Positions 42,602 through 54,190 are shown, counted from the stretch's first letter. The stretch: 64,000 nt of DNA from Prevotella sp. AGR2160 (GCF_000424185.1 NZ_AUJK01000005.1:1-64000); one strand, 5' to 3'. Numbers and translations: made by a program. The notes: generated from the letters alone by a model not told the origin.

Positions 42602-45600
42602 TTATTTACTGTAAATTTTTCTGTTCTGTCCGTCAGAATAGTTGATGATATTGATCCCTCGCTTCTGTAAATCATTGAAGCGTTTGCCATCAACACCATA
42701 TACAGCCTTTACGCGATGTTTACCCTCTCCGGTGTCAACAGATGAGATGCCATCCGTCAATGAAGCCGCAGCAGCCTTGCTCAGTCCGCCAAACTCGTTG
42801 ACAGATTGTACCTTGTAGTTTCCACTGCCAGGAATTTGACAGGAAGTAGATGTCGTGATATCAACCACCTTACCATCCTTGGAGACCACATAACAGATGG
42901 CGAAGTCAACAGGCTGCCATGAAAGCGTACCCTTACTGATGGTTACCACGGGGGCCGCGCATGGCTCACAGGTCAGTTCCGGATTCCAGGCATCATCCTG
43001 GCCGCACACATTCTTCACCGTGTACTGCGCTGCCTGTCCGGCAGTAAGGACGGCGGTCTCACTGTGACCATAGACCTTGTTTCCGTCAGCATCGGTATAG
43101 TAATACTCCGTGCGCCGCTGTGAGAGATCGACGGGATTGCCGTCTTTGTCCATCGTGTTATATTCAGCCCAAAGAGCAGGCAGGCCACCCATTGTCTCAT
43201 ACCAGCCGGTTGCCGGAATCGTGACCAATGCCTTGGTGTTGATAAAGAGAGTCTTCGGATACTCATGCCACGGACGTCCGAGCCACACACTGGTCTGCGA
43301 GGGTTCACCAGGCGCCGTAATGACATTGTTGAGGAACACATAGCCCCACTTGGCATTCTTCCCATGATTCGGCGCGACGATATAACCGCCGGTCTTACGG
43401 ACGATATTGACCGTATCGTTAGTGATCATCACGTCACCCTTGCCGTAGAAGAAGTCAACGGCACCTTCTATCCAACTGTTCGTGATGAAAGCTCTGTGAC
43501 TGTCGCTGCCACCTGTATACCATGTGTCCTGATAGGACCGGAGTTTCATATTGTTCATGATGAGCTTGTCACCATTGGAGCAGAGGGCGAGCGCCTGTGG
43601 ACCGTCGTTCTGCTCAACGCCGTAGCTGTTCTGCAGGTCAACCCCCTCTATATAAACATGATCAGCCTCAATATCCATTGTCGCGCCGTCATTGATACCA
43701 TAGGGATCACCGCTTCCTGACTTGCGGTTGTCACTGATCGTCACGAGATCCTTGTCCTGTCCGATGATATGAAGATAAGGCTTGTTGGCGGGAATCATGA
43801 CATGACCGGTATAATCACCTCTCTTGACAAAGATCAGCCAAGGGGTCGTGCGGCCCTCGGGAGCGGCGGCGATGGCCTCCTGGAGTGTCAGATAGTCGCC
43901 CGTTCCGTCCTGTGCCACAACAGCGTCATAGAGACGGGACTCTGGCTGCGTGCGCTGCATCGTGGTAAAGGTGATCTGCGTGCCGTCGAACGGGTTTCCG
44001 TTACGGTCGGTGATTGCGCCCTGAGGAAGAGAGAACGTGTAGTTCGTATCATATTTCAGCGGACCATACTTATAGATAGCGGTCTTACCACTGATGATCG
44101 GTTGCAGCGTCTCTCCACCGAGGGTGGCATCACCTGCGCCAGCCTTGATCTTCTCGTCGAAATTCAGGATGATAGATCCTGTAGCGCTGACGTCAGTGGC
44201 GTTGTTCTCCGGGTTGGAGCTGACCAAGACCGGAGCGGAAGCATCAGCAGAAGCATTATTCTCGCCAAGCACGTAGACCTCTCCGAGCGTCAAGCCGTCA
44301 TTGGCGTATGCCACACCGACCTTCCCGCTCTCTGTATCGGGATACCACCGCACATAGACGCGGTCCTGATGACTGAACGCATCGGGCAGCGTGATATCCT
44401 GAACGTCTGTCCAGTTACGCTCCGGCATATCGAACGTCCCCACGGTGGTATAGTTCTCCCCATCGGTAGAAGCCTGTTCGTAGTAGCGGGCATAAGAATT
44501 ATAGTTGTTGCCCAGCAGACTGCTTACCGTCACATGCTGATAATTCTTCGTAGAGAAACTGATCTCAAAGAAATATTTGTCATCGATATTCCGCCAACAG
44601 GACGCGCCGTATCTGCCTTTCTCCTGTCCGTTCTCATGGCCACGCGGGAGCCAGCTTGAGGTCGTACCGGCATCGTTATGGAGGGAGAGGAGACCGGCAT
44701 TCTCCGTGTCGGACTTGAAGTCGGCGGCACGCTCCGATTTCGGCGTATCCTCGTAGAAATCCCAACCCACGATATAATCGGCAGCACTGTAGTTGGCCGT
44801 GACCTGCTTGTCACCATCCATCTTGATGGTTCGCTCGGGATTGGTGGTGTTGTCGTCCCAGGAGATGAACGTCAGGATTTTATTGTTGGTAGCCGTAAGC
44901 TTCACCTCTGTTCCATTCTCATACTGATGGACGCCATCCACCACATGTCCTTCAGGTTCCACCGTCACCATATGGACAAGGGCACCGTCGGTCGTATGGA
45001 GGTTGAGAGCGTATACGGTGGCCTTCTGATAAACGGCCTTCAGATCCATACTATGGTCTATCGTGAACGTATACGGATTTCGCTCCGAGACATAATTACC
45101 GTCGGCATCCTCCCATCCGAGGAAATGGTAGCCGAAATTCTCGGTCGTCGACAACGTCACCTCCGTACCTTCATCAAAGACGGAGCCATTGGGACTGACC
45201 GTCACGGTGCCGGCTTCCGGCGTGGGATTACTGACATGGAGCGTATATGACTTTACCTCGACGGCCTCACCGGAGAAATTACCCGTGAGCACGACATCAC
45301 GGATACCATGCTGCTTGCTGTTGGCCAGTTTCTTCACGTAGATCTTCACCGTCACAGGCTCACCGACCGACACAAGGTCGGAGATATCGAAAGAATAGTC
45401 GCTGAAATGTGCCGTTGTCTTGTCGTTGCTGCGGTTCGGCGTGATATTCGTGGCCAACGTCACCTGCTTGTCTCCTACGGCTGCGACGACATCATACTGT
45501 CCACCACTGGTGCCGAACTTCGAAGCTTTGAAAGCGAACTTCGTAGGTACGAAGGTGAAGCCTTTTTTCGGTGTCAGCGTGAAGGTGATGGCATCAGCCT

Positions 45601-46993
45601 CCTGGTCGTCAGCCACGGAATTGGTCTTAGGCTGGAAAGCATAATAGGGAGTACCATCCACACTCTTGTCCATCGGCGTGAGATCACTGCCTACTGTCAT
45701 GGAAGCTACCGATACCAGTCCCTGAGCCGACATCGTGGCATTCATATCACTCTCGCCAATGGTGCCTAACGGCCATGTCGCCGTAACATTATCCTGGGCC
45801 TTCGCCGCATCGATCTTGATAATAGAGCCACTGACAGGAACGGTCACGGTCTGTGAGCCTTGTGTAGCCGTAATGGTCCCGCTGATAGCCGTCTGGCTGT
45901 CATCGGTGATGTCATACTTTACATAGAAGGTATTGACGACCATAGCGGCATCATAATGGAGCTTGACCGATGAGGCCCATGTCGTGTTGTCCGTACTCAG
46001 CAGCATACCACCGGTAGCCGTGAGCGTGATGTCGCCGTTCTCAGGACTGAGTTCGAAACCCTTGATGGTAGCCTGTTTGGAGAGCGTCTGTCCCTTGAAG
46101 CCACTGCCAAGGGAGAGCTCTGTAGGCGTGACGGCGAGTTCACTGCGGAGGTTGACATGGTCGGCCAGGATGCCCTGGGCTTTCATCTGCCGGGCACAGA
46201 GGCGGGCAACGAGCATAGCGCCGGTCTCGTTGAGATGGGTGCTGCCCTGACCGTCGAAGAACAGGGTGTTACATTTGGCATCGCCGTATTTCTCATACAA
46301 CTCCTTCGTGAGGGTCGTGAGGTCGATAAACTGTACGCCCATGGAGTCGGCAATCAGCTTCATCTGATAAGGATAATCCATGGAGTGATCATCGGCAGCC
46401 ACACGCTGACCGGTCACCGGCCCGTTGGCCGTAAGTTTGGAGAAGCTGTCGCCAAGATCGTGCTGTCCCGCACGCCGGATGACATTGCCGTCGAAATATT
46501 TCCGGCAGATCGGACTGACGAGGACTGGCGTGCAACCGGCGGCGCGTGTCTCATTGATAAACTTAATGAGATACTGCTTGTAGGCCCCGGTAGGCACGGT
46601 GCCCGTAGTCGGTGTCGCGTCAGCATTGGCCTGATCACCGATCCTGGTGTAGTAAGCCTTCAGCTCCACACCATCCATGCCCTGGCTCTTCTCATCGTTG
46701 TGGGCAAACTGGATGAGGACATAATCGCCGGCAGACAGTTGCTTTTTCACACTGGGCCATAGGTTCTCCCCCTCATAGAAACTGCGGGTGGAAGCTCCTC
46801 CCTTGCCGCGGTTATTGACCGTTACACCATCGAGAAACTGCTGCAGATACTGTCCCCAGCCCCGCGTGACGGTGGAGTTGGGGTCGTACTGCGCCATGGT
46901 AGAGTCACCGATGGTGTGTACTTTAATGGCTTGGACAGCGATGACTCCGATCATGAGCATCGCTGCCAAGGTAGATAAGAATTTGTGTTTCAT
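42602..46993 (-). CDS. Secreted SGNH acetylesterase-pectin methylesterase fusion
   Basis: A 1463-residue exported protein (signal MKHKFLSTLAAMLMIGVIAV). Order seen: an SGNH esterase of the rhamnogalacturonan acetylesterase type (about 25-265, HTIGDSTMAQY, NRGKGGASTRSF, DGQGSTHLNETGA); Ig-like and InlB-like beta repeats (about 290-730); a sugar-binding-like segment; a Big_5-like Ig segment (SSNPENNATDVSATGS, about 960); and a pectin methylesterase (about 1040-1340) with DGTGDYLTLQEAIAAAP, GPQALALC, YQDTWY, GAVDFFYGKGDV and VWLGRPWHEYP (catalytic Asp pair and the substrate Arg). It would remove acetyl and methyl esters from pectin. A short tail (GKRFNDLQKRGINIINYSDG) is like a Bacteroidetes type 9 sorting signal. 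A TACTTTTG box lies at 47023-47030. Confidence 0.85.
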   Translation of the reverse strand: MKHKFLSTLAAMLMIGVIAVQAIKVHTIGDSTMAQYDPNSTVTRGWGQYLQQFLDGVTVNNRGKGGASTRSFYEGENLWPSVKKQLSAGDYVLIQFAHNDEKSQGMDGVELKAYYTRIGDQANADATPTTGTVPTGAYKQYLIKFINETRAAGCTPVLVSPICRKYFDGNVIRRAGQHDLGDSFSKLTANGPVTGQRVAADDHSMDYPYQMKLIADSMGVQFIDLTTLTKELYEKYGDAKCNTLFFDGQGSTHLNETGAMLVARLCARQMKAQGILADHVNLRSELAVTPTELSLGSGFKGQTLSKQATIKGFELSPENGDITLTATGGMLLSTDNTTWASSVKLHYDAAMVVNTFYVKYDITDDSQTAISGTITATQGSQTVTVPVSGSIIKIDAAKAQDNVTATWPLGTIGESDMNATMSAQGLVSVASMTVGSDLTPMDKSVDGTPYYAFQPKTNSVADDQEADAITFTLTPKKGFTFVPTKFAFKASKFGTSGGQYDVVAAVGDKQVTLATNITPNRSNDKTTAHFSDYSFDISDLVSVGEPVTVKIYVKKLANSKQHGIRDVVLTGNFSGEAVEVKSYTLHVSNPTPEAGTVTVSPNGSVFDEGTEVTLSTTENFGYHFLGWEDADGNYVSERNPYTFTIDHSMDLKAVYQKATVYALNLHTTDGALVHMVTVEPEGHVVDGVHQYENGTEVKLTATNNKILTFISWDDNTTNPERTIKMDGDKQVTANYSAADYIVGWDFYEDTPKSERAADFKSDTENAGLLSLHNDAGTTSSWLPRGHENGQEKGRYGASCWRNIDDKYFFEISFSTKNYQHVTVSSLLGNNYNSYARYYEQASTDGENYTTVGTFDMPERNWTDVQDITLPDAFSHQDRVYVRWYPDTESGKVGVAYANDGLTLGEVYVLGENNASADASAPVLVSSNPENNATDVSATGSIILNFDEKIKAGAGDATLGGETLQPIISGKTAIYKYGPLKYDTNYTFSLPQGAITDRNGNPFDGTQITFTTMQRTQPESRLYDAVVAQDGTGDYLTLQEAIAAAPEGRTTPWLIFVKRGDYTGHVMIPANKPYLHIIGQDKDLVTISDNRKSGSGDPYGINDGATMDIEADHVYIEGVDLQNSYGVEQNDGPQALALCSNGDKLIMNNMKLRSYQDTWYTGGSDSHRAFITNSWIEGAVDFFYGKGDVMITNDTVNIVRKTGGYIVAPNHGKNAKWGYVFLNNVITAPGEPSQTSVWLGRPWHEYPKTLFINTKALVTIPATGWYETMGGLPALWAEYNTMDKDGNPVDLSQRRTEYYYTDADGNKVYGHSETAVLTAGQAAQYTVKNVCGQDDAWNPELTCEPCAAPVVTISKGTLSWQPVDFAICYVVSKDGKVVDITTSTSCQIPGSGNYKVQSVNEFGGLSKAAAASLTDGISSVDTGEGKHRVKAVYGVDGKRFNDLQKRGINIINYSDGQNRKIYSK

Positions 46994-47022
46994 TTGTTTT
47001 GGTTTAATAGCGTTTCATGCCG

Positions 47023-47030
47023 CAAAAGTA
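47023..47030 (-). promoter_or_regulatory. TACTTTTG -7 box of the pectinesterase gene
   Basis: Matches TAnnTTTG 29 bases before the ATG at 46993. Confidence 0.65.
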
Positions 47031-47087
47031 GTCAAAAGCCACTAAACCTAAGGGGTAAAAAACACTCATATCATGGGTAAGAAAATA

Positions 47088-49457
47088 TCAATCGGATATT
47101 TCTACCCCTTTTTCGCCCTGATTTTGCACCTTATTTCTATACTGACTGGGAGAAACGCCCACAGACTGCCGGAAGACGCGTGAGAAATATTTCGGATCGG
47201 AGAAGCCACAGGCGAAAGAGATCGCTGACACCGTCTCCGCCGTGTTGCCCAACATCGCACAGGCATGCTTGAGACGTGCCTCCTTGAGAAACTCTCCGGG
47301 AGTAAGTCCCACGAGCAATTTCATCTTACGGTTTAAGCCGGACACCGACACGGCGGCCTCAGCAGCCATGTCGGCGAGGTCAGCATCAGAGTCGGCGATA
47401 TGTCGTTCCACATAGTTCATCACTCTGTCCATAAAGGCCTTATCAGCAGAAGACAACGCAGGAACGGAGACAACAGCTTCTGCCGGCTGTTCCTTCTCAG
47501 CAGTCACAGCCCCACTGGTTTTCTCTACCAGCGTGAGGTAAGCCGTCAGCGTCTCCTGCTGACTCTTCTTGATCTGCCGGATATAGTTTCTTACCCAGAG
47601 AATGGAAGCGACCAGTCCCAGAAGCAGCACTAATAATAATAGGTGGAACCACACCGTCTCCGTAAATACGGGTACGACCTCCACCGATAATGTTCTGATA
47701 CGCGGGCTCCAGGTCCCCTCAGCATTCGTACAGCGCAGTTGTAACACGAACTTTCCCGGGGAGAGACGGGGAAGGGCCACCTGATTACTCGTCCCGAGGT
47801 AATGCCACGCCGAATCTCCCTCCATGCGATAAGCATACTGGATATCTTCCGGGCCACGATAGTCCAGGGCCGCAAAAGTGAGGACCAGGCTCCGCTCATC
47901 GCTCTGCAAACGGAGGTGCCGGATTGTATTGACGGCATAGCGAACGGGCTTATCGCCTACCGTCAGGGAAGTCAGCACAAGATCGGGCACATAGGTATCA
48001 GGCGCCAACACCTTTTCCGGCATGAAGACAGCGCCGTCGAGAAGTCCGATCATCCAGTCGCCATTGGCCTTTCGGAGTGGCGTCGCCTCGGAGAAATGCA
48101 GTTTCTCATGGAAGAACTGCGAGCCGAAGTTCCGACACTCCCCTGTCTTGGGGTTGAGCAGCATCAGACGGCTGCCGCTCACGGCAAGGATCTGCCGGCC
48201 CATCACCGCCAAAGCCTGGATGGCATCACTGCCCAGTCCACAGGTGGTATTGAAATGCCGGAAAGCAAGATGGCTGTTCAGTAAGTCAGTGGAGAGGATC
48301 TCATCGATGCCTCCGCTCTCCGTAGCGATAAAGTAATGGCCGTCCAAACGCACCATACTCATACAGGCACTCGCCGCAAGACTCGCTGCACGCCCCGGCT
48401 CGCGCTTGTTGACATATACTTTTCCGGGATTCTTCGTGCTCATGGTCACAAGGCCTTCCGTTGATGTTGCCATCAGCAGGTCATGGGGCAAGAGATAGAT
48501 GCGGCGCACCCTGTTCTCTACACCAACCCGGAAGAAACGCAGACGGCCGTGGCTCAGACAGACGATGCCATGGCCCATAGTGGCCAGCCACAGCCGGCCA
48601 TAACGGTCTTCCTTGATATCATAGACACGGAGGTCCGCCGTTCCTTTCACCCGTTCCACCAGAAACCGGTCCTTGTGCCACCGTAGTCTGTAGAGTCCGC
48701 CGGGCTTACACCCTAAGAACATATCGCCATGCGACGACTGACAGATGGAATAAACCGGTGCGGCAAAAGGAACTGCCGACCTGCTCAGCGTGCCGGCAGC
48801 GGAGAGGAAGAGCGGCGATGCCGGGTCCTTCGTATACAGGCGCACGCCCCGATCCTCTTTTGACGTCATCCAGTAACGACCGTCATGATCACGGAAGAAG
48901 CACTTCCCTTCTGCCGGCTGAGCGAAAGCACATCGGTCGACACGCTGGGCTACCGACCTGTCCAGAAGGAGCCGTCCTTGGTCAATGGTCCATACCAATC
49001 CCTGCCGGTCACGCAGTACAAACGTCAGTATTCCCTGCTGATGCCTACTGACGCCATTGCCATGTCCGTGTCTTCGCTGAAGTCGTCCGGCCTCTGCCCT
49101 GCTGACGTTCATGAAAGTTCCCGTCTTCAAAGAGAAATGATACCAATCATGGTCGGTCTTACAATTCAGGATGTCGGGATGATCATCATTGATGGCAATA
49201 TTACGGATCCGGTCGGTGCTCATGCCGCTCTTGTCGCCCGGCCTCGTCTTGAAGGTCACGAACTCCCGGCCATCAAAACGGTTGAGCCCATTCCATGTCG
49301 AGAGCCAGATAAAACCATACTGATCCTGTAATATCTGCGTGATATGATCGCTGGATATCCCTTCGTCTTCCCCGTAAACGACCCGCTCCATACCGGGAGC
49401 GGCGGAAAGGGGCTGAAGACTAAACACGGTCAGCAGAGCAAGTAGCCAACACTTCAT
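47088..49457 (-). CDS. Y_Y_Y-type membrane sensor with AraC DNA-binding domain, no kinase
   Basis: A 789-residue protein: a signal ([20 protein letters not shown]), periplasmic beta-propeller repeats ([40 protein letters not shown]), a Y_Y_Y domain (about 520-600), one transmembrane segment (about 603-625, [20 protein letters not shown]), then an AraC helix-turn-helix (about 680-775). It resembles hybrid two-component systems of polysaccharide loci but lacks the histidine kinase and receiver domains, so the signal must pass directly to the DNA-binding part. It overlaps the GH95 gene by 4 bases (ATGA) and probably controls the locus. Confidence 0.85.
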   Translation of the reverse strand: MKCWLLALLTVFSLQPLSAAPGMERVVYGEDEGISSDHITQILQDQYGFIWLSTWNGLNRFDGREFVTFKTRPGDKSGMSTDRIRNIAINDDHPDILNCKTDHDWYHFSLKTGTFMNVSRAEAGRLQRRHGHGNGVSRHQQGILTFVLRDRQGLVWTIDQGRLLLDRSVAQRVDRCAFAQPAEGKCFFRDHDGRYWMTSKEDRGVRLYTKDPASPLFLSAAGTLSRSAVPFAAPVYSICQSSHGDMFLGCKPGGLYRLRWHKDRFLVERVKGTADLRVYDIKEDRYGRLWLATMGHGIVCLSHGRLRFFRVGVENRVRRIYLLPHDLLMATSTEGLVTMSTKNPGKVYVNKREPGRAASLAASACMSMVRLDGHYFIATESGGIDEILSTDLLNSHLAFRHFNTTCGLGSDAIQALAVMGRQILAVSGSRLMLLNPKTGECRNFGSQFFHEKLHFSEATPLRKANGDWMIGLLDGAVFMPEKVLAPDTYVPDLVLTSLTVGDKPVRYAVNTIRHLRLQSDERSLVLTFAALDYRGPEDIQYAYRMEGDSAWHYLGTSNQVALPRLSPGKFVLQLRCTNAEGTWSPRIRTLSVEVVPVFTETVWFHLLLLVLLLGLVASILWVRNYIRQIKKSQQETLTAYLTLVEKTSGAVTAEKEQPAEAVVSVPALSSADKAFMDRVMNYVERHIADSDADLADMAAEAAVSVSGLNRKMKLLVGLTPGEFLKEARLKHACAMLGNTAETVSAISFACGFSDPKYFSRVFRQSVGVSPSQYRNKVQNQGEKGVEISD

Positions 49458-52093
49458 AACTGATTGCTTTTAGATAAAAATGATTGAAGCTCCAATACTT
49501 CACCAGCCTTCGTCGGAATGTCATAAAGATAGGAAGGAGGCAACACTGTGGCCGGAATCTTATGCGGATCCTTGACAATAGGATCCGGCATGTCGTAGGG
49601 TTGCATCAGAGGATTGGTATTCCGACCAACAGCCTCTTTCGGTAACGAGCCATCAGCGAATATCAACGGAGAAGCCGTGCGCAGACGGAGATTGCCACCT
49701 AGGGTCGATCTTATTCGCAGACTCGTCACCTTCCCCTCTTTCCAAGACAGTAGCTCTACGACGAAGCCACCCCGAGAGCGCAGGCCCTTCACGCAGCCCC
49801 CGGCCCTCCATGCTGACGGCAGAGCCGGCAGGAGATGCAAAAAACCGGCATGCGACTGCACCAGCATCTCAGCAATGGCTGCCGTGGCACCAAAGTTGCC
49901 ATCGATCTGAAAAGGCGGGTGGGCGTCAAACATATTGGCATAGGAGCCACCATCGGAGGAACGGATGGTTACGTTTGGATTGAGGAGTACCAGTTGGTTC
50001 TTCAAGATCTTCAGCGCATGATCACCATCCAACATCCGCGCCCACAGGGCTTCTTTCCATCCCATGGACCATCCACGGGCTCCATCGCCACGCCCGACGA
50101 GACTCTTGTGTACGGCTTGAAAGATGGTAGCATTCGTATACGGCGACACCTGACTTCCCGGGAAAGCGCCCCACAGATGGGAGAGATGCCTATGCGGCGT
50201 GGTCTCATAATCCCAGTCTTCTTGCCATTCCTGCACCTGTCCGTATCGCCCTATCCTATAGGGGGTCAGCCTTCCTTTCAGAAGGGCCAACGAGTCGGCA
50301 AAGGGATCATCGCCAAGGATGCGGGCTGCTGTCGCGGTGTTCTTGAGCAGATCGTAGACCATCTCGTTATCCATGGCGACACCTCCGAAGACAGCGACAT
50401 TCTTCGCCTTGCCGGAAGCTGTCATATACTTGAGATTCCCCGGATGATTCTCAGGAGAAGTGCTGGGACAGACCACCAGATAGTGGGTATGGGGATCTTC
50501 GACGAGGAAATCCTGATAGAACTGCGACGCCTTCTTCATCACAGGATAGACATCTGACAGATATTTCTTGTCTCCGGAGAAGAGATAGCGTTCCCACAGA
50601 TGGGAACAGAGCCATGCGTTGCTAGTAGGCCATACGCCGCAGGTGTTATTATCCACGGCTCCTGTCGTACGCCAGATGTCGGTATTGTGATGCACCGTCC
50701 ATCCCCGTGCGCCATACATTCTTCTGGCGGTCTCGGCACCGGTCATACTGACGTCCTTTATCATATGGATGAATGGCTCATGACACTCCGCGAGATTGGT
50801 AACCTCGGCAGGCCAGTAGTTCATCTCGACATTGATATTCGTCGTGTATTTGGAGTCCCATGCTGGATATTGACGGGCATCAGGATTCCACAGTCCCTGC
50901 AGATTCGCCGGCTGCGTGCCCGGCTGTGAGGAGGAGATGAGCAGATAACGGCCAAACTGGAAATAGGTGGCCGCTAGCTGCGGATCACTGACCGTATGAA
51001 ACTCCCGGATACGTGTCTCCGTGTCCTTACACTCCTGCAGGGCATTGTCGCCGAGAGAGAGGTCTACCCGGTTAAACTGTTGACGGTAGATCTTCTCATG
51101 GTCAGCAAGCGCAGAGGCATAATCCTTCCTACGGGACTCATAGTCATGCAGGAAAGCCAGGGCTGTGGCACAAGCATCACCACTGACGTCGTCATAGTGT
51201 TTGAAGTTGGTAGCTTGTGAGATGATGATCGTAGCATAGCTGGCCCCTTTCACCGTCAATGTCGGTGCGTTATCCGCTTCACATGTGAGGCCTCTGTCCT
51301 CTACATGGGTCGTTGTATGGGCTATCACGCCATCACAGTCAACGATACGGATATATGTACACAGATTCAACAGATTATCAACATGTTCGCTTTGTACCGT
51401 GGCAGGGCCAAGAGTTGCCTTGATGGTACGGTCGTCATAGAACATGTTCGACTTGAGCTGATTGACTTTCGTCTTGTTACACCCCGAATAGCAAAGGCTG
51501 AATTGCAACTTCCCTCTCTTACTGGCTTCGAGACGGACTATGGTTACATCATCGGCAAACGAGGTGAAGACAGTTCGGCTGTAACTGGTCTTACCGACAT
51601 TATAGTTGACATGACTCGTTGCGGTATTCATGTCAAGCAGATGAAGATACTTGTTGTATTTCCGATGGGGGAAACTGATGAGCAACACACCGGCGCCACG
51701 ATAGGTAGCACCATTACTCGCCGGTGAGGTCCAATTGCGGACAATCAGGTCCTGTACGGACGCGTACCTGCCCGCAAAGATACTGTCACGCACCTGTCCC
51801 AACACCTTCAGGGCATTACCGTTATAGTTCTGGTTGGGTCCCTGGTTCCAGTAAGTATCCTCGTTCAACTGCAGCGTGTCACATTCGACACCGCCGGAGT
51901 GCATCACGCCGAGTCGCCCGTTGCCCAACGGAAGGGCTTCCTCCCAATAAGCTGCGGGGCGGCTATACCAGAGCACGTTTTTGTTTCCTTTGAGACGATA
52001 AGGATTTTCGTCCGCTGATAACCGATCAAGAGGCAAGGCAGAGAGCAAGAGCGTAAAGGCAAAGGTAAGAATGATGGTTGTCTTTTTGTTCAT
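49454..52093 (-). CDS. GH95 family glycoside hydrolase
   Basis: A 879-residue exported enzyme (signal [20 protein letters not shown]). GH95 landmarks: [71 protein letters not shown] and [17 protein letters not shown]95 enzymes release alpha-L-fucose, and some alpha-L-galactose, from plant or host glycans. It starts the operon with the membrane regulator; a TACTTTTG box lies at 52155-52162. With the pectinesterase, it suggests plant cell-wall glycans as targets. Confidence 0.9.
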   Translation of the reverse strand: MNKKTTIILTFAFTLLLSALPLDRLSADENPYRLKGNKNVLWYSRPAAYWEEALPLGNGRLGVMHSGGVECDTLQLNEDTYWNQGPNQNYNGNALKVLGQVRDSIFAGRYASVQDLIVRNWTSPASNGATYRGAGVLLISFPHRKYNKYLHLLDMNTATSHVNYNVGKTSYSRTVFTSFADDVTIVRLEASKRGKLQFSLCYSGCNKTKVNQLKSNMFYDDRTIKATLGPATVQSEHVDNLLNLCTYIRIVDCDGVIAHTTTHVEDRGLTCEADNAPTLTVKGASYATIIISQATNFKHYDDVSGDACATALAFLHDYESRRKDYASALADHEKIYRQQFNRVDLSLGDNALQECKDTETRIREFHTVSDPQLAATYFQFGRYLLISSSQPGTQPANLQGLWNPDARQYPAWDSKYTTNINVEMNYWPAEVTNLAECHEPFIHMIKDVSMTGAETARRMYGARGWTVHHNTDIWRTTGAVDNNTCGVWPTSNAWLCSHLWERYLFSGDKKYLSDVYPVMKKASQFYQDFLVEDPHTHYLVVCPSTSPENHPGNLKYMTASGKAKNVAVFGGVAMDNEMVYDLLKNTATAARILGDDPFADSLALLKGRLTPYRIGRYGQVQEWQEDWDYETTPHRHLSHLWGAFPGSQVSPYTNATIFQAVHKSLVGRGDGARGWSMGWKEALWARMLDGDHALKILKNQLVLLNPNVTIRSSDGGSYANMFDAHPPFQIDGNFGATAAIAEMLVQSHAGFLHLLPALPSAWRAGGCVKGLRSRGGFVVELLSWKEGKVTSLRIRSTLGGNLRLRTASPLIFADGSLPKEAVGRNTNPLMQPYDMPDPIVKDPHKIPATVLPPSYLYDIPTKAGEVLELQSFLSKSNQL

Positions 52094-52407
52094 TGAGTCA
52101 GTTTGTTTAGATACCCCACCGTCTGTTTCGTGGGGCTATAGTTTGTTTCGATGACAAAAGTACAAAAACTTTTCCATTTTCTTCCAGGATTCACGATATT
52201 TTTTGCCTATTCCATACACATGGAATGGCATCGGAACCTCCATACGCATCGTTTCCGAGCCCTATAGCCGCGACTTCCGCCCCCTTCGTAGAGACATGAT
52301 TCATCATGTTCCGCAAAACGGGTATTTTTTTCTCCTTTCTTGATAGTTTCCATCTCAGCGAAAATGCGTAACTTTGCCCTCGGAAACGCAAAACAGAGAA
52401 AACTAAG
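52094..52407. other. 314-base divergent intergenic region
   Basis: Holds the GH95 promoter box (TACTTTTG, 52155-52162, minus) and the CMD-cupin box (TAACTTTG, 52369-52376, plus), and one copy of the ACATGAT/ATCATGT palindrome (52288-52314). No gene is supported in it. Confidence 0.6.
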
Positions 52408-53196
52408 ATGAAAAAGATCGACGTAACACAGACGGCGGGACGGACAGCCCTTGGCAACTTCGCTCCCGCCTTCGCACACCTCAATGATGACGTGCTCTTC
52501 GGAGAAGTATGGAATCGTAATGACCTGCTCAGTCTCCATGACCGCAGCATGCTCACGGTGACGGCCCTCGTGAGCATGGGCATCACCGACAGTTCCCTGA
52601 AATACCACCTCGCTACGGCCAAGCAGAACGGGGTGACGAAGACGGAGATTGCCGAACTGCTCACGCATATCGCCTTCTATGTAGGCTGGCCGAAAGCCTG
52701 GGGCGCCTTCAACCTCGCCAAAGAGGTATGGAACGGCGATACGGAGGCTACGCCGATGAGCCGGGAAGCCTACCAGCAGACGCTGATGTTCCCCATTGGG
52801 GAGCCGAATGTCGCCTATGCGAAATATTTCAAGGGACAGAGTTACCTCGCTGCGGTCTCCGACCGGCAGGTCGTGATCCACAACGTCACGTTTGAACCCG
52901 GCTGTCGTAACAACTGGCATATCCATCACGCCACGAAGGGCGGTGGTCAGCTGCTCCTCTGTGTCGGCGGCGAGGGCTGGTATCAGGAATGGGGCAAGCC
53001 GGCGCGCAGACTCCTGCCCGGCGATGTGGTCAACATCCCCGCAGAGGTGAAGCACTGGCATGGTGCCGCCGCCGACAGTTGGTTCTCCCATCTCGCCATC
53101 GGCGTCGCCGGTGAAAATACGAGCAACGAATGGCTCGAGCCCGTAAGTGAGGAGGATTACAAACGCCTCGATGCTCCGAATGAGTCAGGGAAATAA
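52408..53196 (+). CDS. Carboxymuconolactone decarboxylase-cupin fusion protein
   Basis: A 262-residue protein with a CMD domain (about 15-105: LHDRSMLTVTALVSMGITDS, KTEIAELLTHIAFYVGWPKA) and a C-terminal cupin (about 150-240: HNVTFEPGCRNNWHIHHATK, GDVVNIPAEVKHWHGAAADS) with the metal-binding His pairs. The CMD domain lacks the Cys pair of peroxiredoxin types. Start at MKKIDVTQTAG after a TAACTTTG box. Substrate unknown. Confidence 0.85.
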   Translation: MKKIDVTQTAGRTALGNFAPAFAHLNDDVLFGEVWNRNDLLSLHDRSMLTVTALVSMGITDSSLKYHLATAKQNGVTKTEIAELLTHIAFYVGWPKAWGAFNLAKEVWNGDTEATPMSREAYQQTLMFPIGEPNVAYAKYFKGQSYLAAVSDRQVVIHNVTFEPGCRNNWHIHHATKGGGQLLLCVGGEGWYQEWGKPARRLLPGDVVNIPAEVKHWHGAAADSWFSHLAIGVAGENTSNEWLEPVSEEDYKRLDAPNESGK

Positions 53197-53239
53197 TCAT
53201 CGTCCCTACTAGCGGGACATGATCAATCATGTCCCTACA

Positions 53240-53572
53240 TTATTTCACGGCGGGAACGACACAGAGGAAAGTGGCATCCTCGTCCGACTTGTTGGCGAAG
53301 GCATGGGAATGGCCTTCGGGACAATAATGAACCTGTCCGGCATGGCAGACTTCCTCCTGACCGTCATAGGTGAACGTGAGCGTACCACTGACGACATAGA
53401 TCACCTCACACGTTCCCTCGTGCTTGTGGTATCCGGCATAGTCACCGGGCTTCAGCGTGGCCATGTTGATACGCACGTGTCCGTCATAATAGTTACGGGA
53501 TTCCATCGGGCCCTTGCCGCCCTTGAAGCCATCAGCGATGATGGGCTCAATCTTCTTGTGATCAATAATCAT
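53240..53572 (-). CDS. Small cupin-domain protein
   Basis: The 110-residue protein is one cupin barrel: RINMATLKPGDYAGYHKHEG (His-x-His), TFTYDGQEEVCHAGQ and HYCPEGHSHAFANK. It is separate from the CMD-cupin gene and on the opposite strand. Probably binds a metal; function unknown. Its stop is followed after 11 bases by a palindromic repeat. Confidence 0.85.
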   Translation of the reverse strand: MIIDHKKIEPIIADGFKGGKGPMESRNYYDGHVRINMATLKPGDYAGYHKHEGTCEVIYVVSGTLTFTYDGQEEVCHAGQVHYCPEGHSHAFANKSDEDATFLCVVPAVK

Positions 53573-53626
53573 AATGTTTTACTATTTAATTTACAGGAGC
53601 GGAACATGATGAATCATGTCCCTACT

Positions 53627-53656
53627 TTTACTTTTTTACTTCTTTACTTTTTTACC
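53627..53656. repeat. TTTACTTT/TTTACTTC tract
   Basis: Repeat of 8-10-base units between cupin and tadA genes, next to two ACATGAT palindromes. Related to the tracts at 41485-41518 and 59943-60058. Confidence 0.7.
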
Positions 53657-53688
53657 TCTCAATGGGCGGAACATGATCAATCATGTCC

Positions 53689-54144
53689 CTACCTCCGTTC
53701 TTTGAAAAAGCGCTGCATGAGATTCCGGCACTCCGCTTCAAGAACACCTTTCGTAACGGTGGCTTTCGGATGGAGGGCATGGGGCGCGAAACGACTGAAA
53801 CCGCGCTTCTCATCACTCGCGCCATAGACGATACGGGAGAGCTGCGCCCACCCGATGGCACCGGCACACATCACACAGGGCTCAACGGTGACATAGAGCG
53901 TGCAGCCCTGGAGGTATTTCCCGCCAAGGGCATTCTCAGCGGCCGTGATGACCTGCATCTCGGCATGGGCCGTGACATCATGGAGCGTCTCCGTGAGGTT
54001 ATGGGCCCGGGCAATGATCCGGTCCTGACAGACAATGACGGCACCGACGGGAATCTCCCCGTCGTCATAAGCGGCCACAGCCTCCTTCAAGGCCATACGC
54101 ATATAATGCTCGTCCTTCTGTTGTTGCGTCTCTTTTTCTTCCAT
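53689..54144 (-). CDS. tadA: tRNA-adenosine deaminase TadA
   Basis: A 151-residue zinc deaminase that converts A34 to inosine in tRNA-Arg. The motifs TAHAEMQVI (HAE) and VTVEPCVMCAGAIGWAQ (PCxxC) are complete, and the C-terminal helix is present. Its TAG stop lies in the palindromic repeat (53666-53692). A TAAATTTG box (54149-54156) is only 4 bases before the ATG, so the leader is very short or absent. Confidence 0.93.
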   Translation of the reverse strand: MEEKETQQQKDEHYMRMALKEAVAAYDDGEIPVGAVIVCQDRIIARAHNLTETLHDVTAHAEMQVITAAENALGGKYLQGCTLYVTVEPCVMCAGAIGWAQLSRIVYGASDEKRGFSRFAPHALHPKATVTKGVLEAECRNLMQRFFKERR

Positions 54145-54190
54145 ACTGCAAATTTACGGGTTTTCTTTTGATTTTTCAACCGATTTTTCT

